12,059 bases of DNA from Fontibacter flavus (GTDB lineage: Bacteria > Bacteroidota > Bacteroidia > Cytophagales > Cyclobacteriaceae), in contig NZ_JBHLWI010000031.1 of assembly GCF_042432905.1 (NCBI RefSeq), positions 1 through 12,059 of the forward strand, in the 5' to 3' direction. The stretch's first letter is position 1. The number at the start of each line of letters is the position of its first letter. The notes below the pieces were generated by a model. That model saw only the letters and a list, made by a program, of their open reading frames with translations. It made no database searches and was not told the DNA's origin. The translations under genes were made by a program, and so were the position numbers. This document shows positions 6,903 to 12,059 of this stretch, one piece after another.

Positions 6903-7571
6903 ATGAAACTACATAGATTACTTAATTATGCCTGTTGTTCAGGTTTATTGTTGCTTTTTCTGTTATTATCTGCCTGCATGAGTGAAAGTCTACAGGAGCC
7001 TGACAATTTTATGGAGTTAGAACAAGAGTTAGCTTCTTCACATTTTGATTTGTTTGAAGATGAAATAGGGCAATACCTTAGGAAGAACCCTTCTTCTCAG
7101 AACCGTTTAGTTGCGGCAATACGAAGTGCCACTGCCAAATATCACAATTTTGATAAAGCCAAATCAGCTGGATATGCCCTAGATCCACATTGTGTTGAAG
7201 TGCCGGGCTTAGGAGGGATGGGGCATCATGCGGTCAATCCAGGTTTGCTCATGTCTGCGTATGACCCTCTCCTGCCCAGTGTCCTGTTATTTGAACCGGG
7301 CAAAAATGGCCAGATGAAATTGGTCGGAGTGGAATATGTTGTTCCTGCAGATTTGTGGGATGAATCTAATGGTTTGCCAAAATTTGGAGAGATAGAATTT
7401 GCAGACCATCGTGAGATGACTGAAAATGAGGATGGCGAGCCTGTGAATGTCAATGGAGGGCCTCCTTTTCCTCATTATCAATTGCATGTTTGGATTTGGA
7501 AGAATAATCCTGCCGGCATGTACTTTCCTTTAAATCCGAATGTGAGTTGTCAGTTTGCATCAGAAGATTGA
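6903..7571 (+). CDS. Lipoprotein of a conserved, unnamed type (222 residues)
   Basis: The N-terminus has a hydrophobic core (about 14-23) and the lipobox LSAC, so Cys25 is probably lipidated and the protein membrane-anchored. Residues 26-70 are acidic and probably a linker or helix pair. The C-terminal 130 residues form a compact domain. Its conspicuous segments are VPGLGGMGHHAVNP (100-113), YDPLLPSVLLFEPGKNG (120-136), KLVGVEYVVP (139-148), and PPFPHYQLHVWIWKNNPAGMY (187-207). From memory this pattern (paired His, then HxxxHVW-W-NP) recurs in uncharacterised secreted proteins, but I know no function. The His residues 108, 109, 191 and 195 could bind a metal; Cys97 and Cys216 could form a disulphide. 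It appears to be a single-gene unit with its own promoter-like sequence and a strong terminator. Confidence 0.87.
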   Translation: MKLHRLLNYACCSGLLLLFLLLSACMSESLQEPDNFMELEQELASSHFDLFEDEIGQYLRKNPSSQNRLVAAIRSATAKYHNFDKAKSAGYALDPHCVEVPGLGGMGHHAVNPGLLMSAYDPLLPSVLLFEPGKNGQMKLVGVEYVVPADLWDESNGLPKFGEIEFADHREMTENEDGEPVNVNGGPPFPHYQLHVWIWKNNPAGMYFPLNPNVSCQFASED

Positions 7572-7602
7572 CTTAAAATGGGGATATTTTTTTCCTTGAA
7601 CC

Positions 7603-7635
7603 AGCCCTTTGAAACATTGTTTCAAAGGGCTTTTT
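7603..7635 (+). terminator. Intrinsic terminator of the lipoprotein gene
   Basis: A perfect 13-base stem pairs AGCCCTTTGAAAC (7603-7615) with 7619-7631 around an ATT loop, followed by a T-run to 7635. It lies 31 bases past the stop. There is no A-run on the left, so it is a plus-strand terminator. Confidence 0.92.
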
Positions 7636-7675
7636 GTTATTTATGGGTCTTTGGACAATAATGAAGGATTTGAAA

Positions 7676-7719
7676 AATCCTCTGCTAGAGAGTTGAGTTG
7701 TCTATGGAGACAGAGGATT
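7676..7719 (-). terminator. Probable terminator of the mscS-like gene
   Basis: AATCCTCTG (7676-7684) and CAGAGGATT (7711-7719) form a 9-base stem. The 26-base loop can partly close by TAGA/TCTA pairing. In minus-strand RNA the stem is followed by UUUUUC. The stop codon of the channel gene (7718-7720) lies at the base of the stem. Confidence 0.6.
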
Positions 7720-8608
7720 ACAGGCCTTTTTCTAAATAGACTGAAGTAATCGGGTACACAATTCTGATATCTTTTTCTGCTCTTAAGCGTTCCAGTACTG
7801 CTTCCGTTACTTGATGTTCAATTACACGTCTTTTACGAGGTAGTGTTAGGTACCTGAGTGAAAGTTGGATGCCCCTTTCATGGATCTTGGCATATACTGT
7901 TGGCGTGAACTGGCCGAAGGAAATGAAGTGCTCTTTATGGGCCTTCATAATGGACCGTTCAATGTTTTTGAAGTTATCCTGCATAAGGGTATTCATGATT
8001 TCCTTTAGGATAGTCTGAGCCTTTTTGAAATCTGAATCCAAACTGACGTAAATCTGTTGCTCATTCCAAATGTATTCAAAGCCTTGGCTATAGTTGGCCT
8101 GAGGATCTGAAAACACCTTACCATTAGGTACATGAACAATTCTTCCGGTACTCTGTTCAGCATCGACCCAATTACCTACTTCCAAAAGTGAGAATTGGAA
8201 CAACCTCAAGTCCACTACATCTCCTTTGAACTCACCGATCTGGATCCTATCGCCCACATCGAAAGGCTTTCTCCAGTAGATGAAAATCCATCCGGCAATA
8301 TTTACAAAAATGTCTTTTAGGGCAATGGCGATGCCTGCTGATAATAACCCTAAAAATGTGGTGAGAGATTGAAAATTACTGATCCAAATGTCGCCGATTA
8401 AGAGAAGTCCGATAATAGCTAAAAGGTATTGGATGGTTTTTCTCCAATGATATACCCGCTTCATGGCATCATCTGTGCGGACGCCGATAATCTTATAAGC
8501 CCCTTTTTTAATCAGCCACAGGACAAGCAGAATAAGTACAGTTTTGTAAATTTTCCACCTGACTTCGTATTCTATGATATCATTGAGATAGTCTATCCAG
8601 TTTTCCAT
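7718..8608 (-). CDS. Small mechanosensitive ion channel, MscS family
   Basis: This 296-residue membrane protein has three predicted helices (about 19-35, 57-77, 81-113), matching the minimal MscS topology. The third carries the Gly/Ala pore-lining pattern (SLTTFLGLLSAGIAIALKDI, 81-100). It runs into the family's beta domain: KPFDVGDRIQIGEFKGDVVD (114-133) and RIVHVPNGKVFSDPQANYS (156-174). The C-terminal part is the alpha/beta vestibule region. MscS channels open under membrane tension and release solutes during hypo-osmotic shock. The gene stands alone, convergent with the lipoprotein gene and divergent from dnaE. A -7 box sits only four bases upstream of the ATG, so the message may be nearly leaderless. 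The exact subfamily (MscS, YnaI-like or other) cannot be set from sequence alone. Confidence 0.94.
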   Translation of the reverse strand: MENWIDYLNDIIEYEVRWKIYKTVLILLVLWLIKKGAYKIIGVRTDDAMKRVYHWRKTIQYLLAIIGLLLIGDIWISNFQSLTTFLGLLSAGIAIALKDIFVNIAGWIFIYWRKPFDVGDRIQIGEFKGDVVDLRLFQFSLLEVGNWVDAEQSTGRIVHVPNGKVFSDPQANYSQGFEYIWNEQQIYVSLDSDFKKAQTILKEIMNTLMQDNFKNIERSIMKAHKEHFISFGQFTPTVYAKIHERGIQLSLRYLTLPRKRRVIEHQVTEAVLERLRAEKDIRIVYPITSVYLEKGL

Positions 8609-8612
8609 AGCT

Positions 8613-8620
8613 CAAAAGTA
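8613..8620 (-). promoter_or_regulatory. -7 box of the mscS-like gene
   Basis: On the minus strand TACTTTTG matches TAnnTTTG exactly. Only four bases separate it from the ATG at 8608, which predicts a transcript starting at or next to the start codon. A TTG lies 26 bases further upstream, longer than the usual 17-23 spacing. Confidence 0.45.
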
Positions 8621-8659
8621 AATCTAAGCTTAGTTTTGGTTTTTCACAAGAAACAGAAA

Positions 8660-8704
8660 AATTACATGTGATTCTTCGCGTATGATCGCAAAACACATGT
8701 AATT
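8660..8704. repeat. Inverted repeat, 11-base arms
   Basis: AATTACATGTG (8660-8670) and its exact reverse complement CACATGTAATT (8694-8704) flank a 23-base spacer. The spacer has imperfect inner symmetry (TTCGCG then CGCAA). Each arm also contains the small palindrome ACATGT. It could be a paired operator or a stem-loop; no U-tract marks it as a terminator. Confidence 0.6.
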
Positions 8705-8809
8705 CTTTGGTTTGGTTTTTTGGTCTGTGCTTGAATTAATTAGCTTTCAATTTTTTTATCTCAATTTCTGACAACTTTCTCCTCCAAACTTGACTTTTTG
8801 ACGATGTAA

Positions 8810-8849
8810 TGTTTAAATTATAAACAGTTATATGTTAAAAATATTAACA
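8810..8849. promoter_or_regulatory. Two similar 17-base palindromes (putative operators)
   Basis: TGTTTAAATTATAAACA (8810-8826) and TGTTAAAAATATTAACA (8833-8849) agree at 14 of 17 positions. Each has TGTT and AACA ends with inverted symmetry around a 5-base centre. Their starts are 23 bases apart, about two helical turns, so two dimers could bind on the same face. They lie 127-166 bases upstream of the dnaE start. The binding protein is not known. Confidence 0.5.
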
Positions 8850-8864
8850 TTTCAGCATAAATCG

Positions 8865-8936
8865 ATATCTGCTTATGTCACAGCCGGAGTGCTGTAAATA
8901 TCTGTTTATATCGCGAAGTTTATATCCGTTTATATC
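8865..8936 (+). repeat. Three copies of a 15-base unit, ATATC-YGYTT-ATRTC
   Basis: Copies are ATATCTGCTTATGTC (8865-8879), ATATCTGTTTATATC (8898-8912) and ATATCCGTTTATATC (8922-8936). Each is itself a direct repeat of ATATC 10 bases apart. An extra GTTTATATC at 8918-8926 overlaps the third copy. The copies are separated by 33 and 24 bases and end 39 bases before the dnaE ATG. This suits a direct-repeat binding site for a regulator of dnaE. Confidence 0.55.
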
Positions 8937-8975
8937 GGCCACCATAGGAAGGCATATATCACTCAGTATATTTCC

Positions 8976-11924
8976 ATGTTTATCAACTGCCATTCATATT
9001 ACAGTTTCAAATACGGCACCCTATCCATCGAGTCTTTGGTTGCTGAGGCAAAAAGCAGAAAGCTCGATGCGCTTGCTTTGACGGATATCAATTCGGTGGC
9101 CGGAGTATTTCCCTTTATCCGCGAAGCGCAGCAAAAGGGCATACATCCTGTAATCGGTATTGATTTCCGCAACGGTGTCAAACAGCAGTACATAGGTTTG
9201 GCCAAAAATCAGGAAGGCTTCCACGAACTCAACCGCCACCTTTCCCACAGAAGGACCAAAGGGCTTGGCTTTGAGGACAAAGCCCCGGCTTTTCAGCATA
9301 GTTTTATCGTCTATCCTTTCAGGGAGAAGGTCTTTCCCTTGAGGGAGAATGAGTTTGTCGGCATCCATCCCTATCAGCTCAACCGCTTGGTGAAGTCTCC
9401 TTGGTACCGCTACAAAGACAAACTGGTATTGCTGCAATCTGTCAGTTTTTCCTCCAAACTCGAATTCAATGCCCACCGACTCCTGAGGGCAGTGGACAAG
9501 AATACGCTGCTCAGCAAACTCGAACCCGAAGAGCAGGGAGACATCAGCGATCAATTTTATTCTTATGCAGACATGGTAGCCCGCTGCGAAGGGCATAGCT
9601 ACCTGCTGTACAATTCCCAGCGCCTGCTCGAAGCCTGTCAGTTTTCCTTCTACTTCCAGGCAGTGAAAAACAAGCGGGATATCCTGGGTTCGGATTGGGA
9701 AGACTTTGACTACCTGCGACAGGAGGCCTTCAAAGGTGCCATCAACCGCTATCCCAACCTGACACCTGAAATCAGCAAGCGCCTCGAAAAGGAACTGGAA
9801 CTGATCCAGCAGAAGGGATTTGTCTCCTACTTTCTGATCAATTACGATATCATCAAGTTTGCCCATCAGCGGAACTTCTATCACGTAGGCAGGGGAAGTG
9901 GTGCCAATAGCATTGTAGCTTACTGTCTAGGGATTACCGACGTGGATCCCATAGAACTGGACCTCTACTTTGAGCGCTTCATCAACCTGTACCGGGAAAA
10001 TCCACCTGACTTTGACATTGACTTCAGTTGGACGGATCGGGATGAGGTGGTGAAGTATATTTTTGATAAATACAACAAGGAAGACCAAGAACACGTGGCC
10101 TTATTGGGTTCCTATAGCACATTCAAATCCAATTCCATGTTGCGGGAACTAGGGAAGGTCTTTGGTCTGCCCAAAACCGAGATCGAGTCCTTGATCTACC
10201 ATGCTGAAAAGCCTGACTATATTCCCGATCAGTATGGAAAGCTGATCCTCAGGTATAGTCAGGTATTGCACGGGATGCCTTCACATCTGACTATCCATGC
10301 CTGTGGTATACTGATTTCCCACAAGCCCATCCACTATTACACCGCCACTGAAATGCCTCCCAAAGGATTTCCTTTGGCACATATTGACATGCATACGGCA
10401 GAGGATATCGGGCTGCACAAGTTTGATATCCTCTCCCAGCGTGGACTGGGGCATATCAAAAGCAGCCTGGAGCTTATCTACCAAAATCAGGGCGTACAAG
10501 TGGATATCCGTCAGGTAGAGCAATTCAAAAAAGACCCCAAAATCAAAGAACTGTTGCGGACGGGACATACCATCGGGGCATTTTATGTGGAATCACCCGC
10601 CATGCGTATGCTATTGGCCAAAATGAAAGCAGATGAATACCTAGAATTGGTGGCCGCCAGCTCCATCATCCGCCCGGGCGTGGCCCGATCGGGGATGATG
10701 CGTGAATATATCCTGCGTCATGTGGATCCCGAAAGGCGCAAGCAGGCCCATCCCGTGATGATGGACATCATGCCCGAAACCTACGGCATCATGGTCTATC
10801 AGGAAGATGTGATCAAGGTGGCGCATTACTTTGCGGAGCTTAGCCTTTCGGAAGCGGATATCCTCCGACGTGGCATGAGCGGGAAGTCCCGCTCCAAAGA
10901 TGAATTCCAAAGGGTGAAGGACCAGTTTTTCCTCAATTGTGAAAAATTGGGAAGAGACCCTAAGATCACTGCGGAAGTTTGGCATCAGATCGAGAGTTTT
11001 GCGGGTTACTCCTTCGCCAAGGGGCATTCGGCTTCCTTTGCGGTGGAGAGCTATCAGAGTTTGTACCTGAAAGCCTACTTCCCGCTGGAGTTCATGGTGG
11101 GGGTGATCAATAACTTTGGGGGCTTTTACCATACCGAATTCTACATTCACGAACTCCGCATGAACGGGGCCGATATACAGCCCCCCCATATCAATGAGAG
11201 CGATTACCTCACCAATATCAAAGGGAAGACTGTCTATCTGGGCTTTATCCATCTGAAGTATCTTGAAAAAACCAGCGTGGAGAAAATACTGGGCGAACGC
11301 AGGGCCAATGGTCTATTTATGGGACTTTCTGATTTTATCGCCCGGGTGGATATCAGCTTGGAGCAGGCCTTGATCCTGATCCGTATCGGCTGTTTTCGCT
11401 TTACGGGCAAGAGCAAGCAGGAGCTGCTTTGGGAAGCACACTTTATTCTGAATAAACGTAAGGTCGTGGCTACGGGAAATGAACTCTTCCGGCAGGCAGG
11501 TTTTCGGGAATTGCAGGTTCCAGAGCTCGAAGATGCTGACCTTAGACAGGAGATTGTGGACCAGATCGATATTTTGGAATTTCCTTTGGACAGTCCCTTC
11601 CACCTGGTCAAAGATCAAACCGTCCCCAGCATCAAGGCGAGGGATCTGAAGCAGTACTTAGGCAAACAAGTACAAATCATCGGGTATCTCGTGACGATCA
11701 AATACACCCGAACGGTGAAGGGAGACGTGATGAACTTCGGGACCTTTATCGATAGGGAAGGGGACTGGATAGACACCGTACATTTCCCTCCGGTGGTGAA
11801 AAAGCATCCCTTCAAAGGCCGCGGTATCTACCTGATCAAAGGCAAGGTCACGCAGGAATTTGATTTTTACAGCATTGAAGTGGATAGCTGTGAAAGAATG
11901 GCCTATTGGAATGCGGCTGATTGA
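8976..11924 (+). CDS. dnaE2: Accessory DNA polymerase III alpha subunit (DnaE2-like)
   Basis: This C-family DNA polymerase of 982 residues is shorter than a replicative DnaE and close to DnaE2/ImuC, which work in damage tolerance. Order: PHP domain (1 to about 230), palm/thumb/fingers (about 230-770), HhH region (about 780-825), C-terminal OB fold (about 890-972). Palm motifs are intact: GRGSGANSIVAYCLGITDVDP (305-325), catalytic D347 and D349 in PPDFDIDF, third Asp D484 in HKFDILS. Fingers motifs IRPGVARSGM (565-574), YGIMVYQEDV (603-612) and FAKGHSASFAVESY (680-693) are present. The PHP site looks inactive: NCH replaces HxH (4-6) and TDI replaces TDH (36-38). The start MFINCHSYYS is typical. 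No imuA/imuB neighbour is in view. GC content in sampled lines is somewhat higher than in nearby genes. A replicative role is less likely but not excluded. Confidence 0.93.
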   Translation: MFINCHSYYSFKYGTLSIESLVAEAKSRKLDALALTDINSVAGVFPFIREAQQKGIHPVIGIDFRNGVKQQYIGLAKNQEGFHELNRHLSHRRTKGLGFEDKAPAFQHSFIVYPFREKVFPLRENEFVGIHPYQLNRLVKSPWYRYKDKLVLLQSVSFSSKLEFNAHRLLRAVDKNTLLSKLEPEEQGDISDQFYSYADMVARCEGHSYLLYNSQRLLEACQFSFYFQAVKNKRDILGSDWEDFDYLRQEAFKGAINRYPNLTPEISKRLEKELELIQQKGFVSYFLINYDIIKFAHQRNFYHVGRGSGANSIVAYCLGITDVDPIELDLYFERFINLYRENPPDFDIDFSWTDRDEVVKYIFDKYNKEDQEHVALLGSYSTFKSNSMLRELGKVFGLPKTEIESLIYHAEKPDYIPDQYGKLILRYSQVLHGMPSHLTIHACGILISHKPIHYYTATEMPPKGFPLAHIDMHTAEDIGLHKFDILSQRGLGHIKSSLELIYQNQGVQVDIRQVEQFKKDPKIKELLRTGHTIGAFYVESPAMRMLLAKMKADEYLELVAASSIIRPGVARSGMMREYILRHVDPERRKQAHPVMMDIMPETYGIMVYQEDVIKVAHYFAELSLSEADILRRGMSGKSRSKDEFQRVKDQFFLNCEKLGRDPKITAEVWHQIESFAGYSFAKGHSASFAVESYQSLYLKAYFPLEFMVGVINNFGGFYHTEFYIHELRMNGADIQPPHINESDYLTNIKGKTVYLGFIHLKYLEKTSVEKILGERRANGLFMGLSDFIARVDISLEQALILIRIGCFRFTGKSKQELLWEAHFILNKRKVVATGNELFRQAGFRELQVPELEDADLRQEIVDQIDILEFPLDSPFHLVKDQTVPSIKARDLKQYLGKQVQIIGYLVTIKYTRTVKGDVMNFGTFIDREGDWIDTVHFPPVVKKHPFKGRGIYLIKGKVTQEFDFYSIEVDSCERMAYWNAAD

Positions 11925-11938
11925 AGTGGGGTTGATGG

Positions 11939-11965
11939 GGCTGTCCGAAAAGGGCAGCCTTTTTT
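11939..11965 (+). terminator. Intrinsic terminator of dnaE
   Basis: GGCTGTCC (11939-11946) pairs with GGGCAGCC (11952-11959), eight pairs with one G-U, around a GAAAA loop, followed by six T (11960-11965). It begins 15 bases after the dnaE stop. Confidence 0.92.
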
Positions 11966-11987
11966 ATGCTGCAATTTTTTGATTTTG

Positions 11988-12027
11988 AAAATCTAAAGTC
12001 ATGATTGGGGATTTTTGATTAGATTTT
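11988..12027. repeat. Inverted repeat near the right edge
   Basis: AAAATCTAA (11988-11996) and TTAGATTTT (12019-12027) are exact inverted copies with a 22-base spacer. The second arm runs into two further T. It might be a backup terminator or belong to the promoter of a gene beyond the edge. Being AT-rich, it may also be chance. Confidence 0.35.
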
Positions 12028-12059
12028 TTCCTTGACACGTATAATACTGGTCGACTAAT

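Larger units (their letters stand above)
8609..8975. other. Divergent intergenic region between mscS and dnaE (367 bases)
   Basis: No convincing gene lies here. Left to right it holds the -7 box of mscS (8613-8620), an 11-base inverted repeat with a 23-base spacer (8660-8704), a T-rich stretch (about 8705-8790), two similar 17-base palindromes (8810-8849), and three copies of a 15-base unit (8865-8936). No exact TAnnTTTG box for dnaE was found on the plus strand, so its promoter may depend on an activator or use another sigma factor. Confidence 0.7.

Noticed and set aside
8865..8936. Short direct repeats considered as a CRISPR array or replication iterons
   Set aside because: Units are only 15 bases, diverged, unevenly spaced, and without cas or replication-initiator genes nearby.
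8875..9081. Plus-strand frame of 68 residues overlapping the dnaE start
   Set aside because: It is out of frame with dnaE, covers the repeat region, and its product shows no family features.
9021..9884. Minus-strand open frame of 287 residues inside dnaE
   Set aside because: It is opposite the PHP and early polymerase region of a well-supported gene. Long antisense frames are expected with this codon usage, and no motif supports it. The same holds for 10641-11252 and 11234-11618.
12032..12045. TTGACA and TATAAT close to the right edge, resembling a sigma-70 promoter
   Set aside because: The two hexamers are only two bases apart, so they cannot form one promoter, and Bacteroidota promoters use a different consensus.

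Overview
The window looks like chromosomal DNA of a Bacteroidota bacterium, probably of the Cytophagales/Cyclobacteriaceae type. This rests on moderately AT-rich DNA, A/T-rich start regions with no strong Shine-Dalgarno sequences, several upstream elements matching the Bacteroidota -7 consensus TAnnTTTG, lipoproteins and exported proteins of the usual style, and the gene content (pyrR-pyrB, a PolX-type PHP protein, an accessory DnaE). The lineage is inferred from these features; no rRNA or other marker gene is present.

Layout, left to right. (1) A gene start running off the left edge on the minus strand (1-34), with a promoter-like element overlapped by a perfect inverted repeat. (2) The minus-strand pyrimidine operon pyrR-pyrB (1639 to 165), closed by a strong hairpin terminator (86-127). 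(3) A minus-strand pair: an EVE-domain protein (3862-3452), translationally coupled by an ATGA overlap to a 548-residue exported protein of unknown function. (4) A divergent plus-strand operon: a PolX-family protein (3964-5676), a small membrane protein sharing an ATGA with it (5673-5963), and an exported YiiX/NlpC-P60-like cysteine hydrolase (5977-6627). (5) A 275-base gap with two hairpins and a doubtful small minus-strand ORF. (6) A lipoprotein of a conserved but unnamed type (6903-7571) with a strong terminator. (7) A minus-strand MscS-type channel (8608-7718). (8) A 367-base regulatory-looking gap (8609-8975). (9) A complete accessory DNA polymerase III alpha subunit, DnaE2-like (8976-11924), with a strong terminator. 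The last 95 bases hold only a weak inverted repeat.

No defence island, CRISPR array, transposon or RNA gene was seen. The points most worth a second look are two. First, the window has two polymerase/PHP proteins that have apparently decayed in opposite ways. The PolX protein has lost all three palm aspartates but keeps its PHP nuclease ligands; the DnaE keeps its palm aspartates but has lost several PHP ligands. Second, the DNA upstream of dnaE carries layered symmetry: an 11-base inverted repeat, two near-identical 17-base palindromes 23 bases apart, and three copies of a 15-base ATATC-YGYTT-ATRTC unit. That pattern suggests dedicated control of this polymerase by an unidentified regulator.
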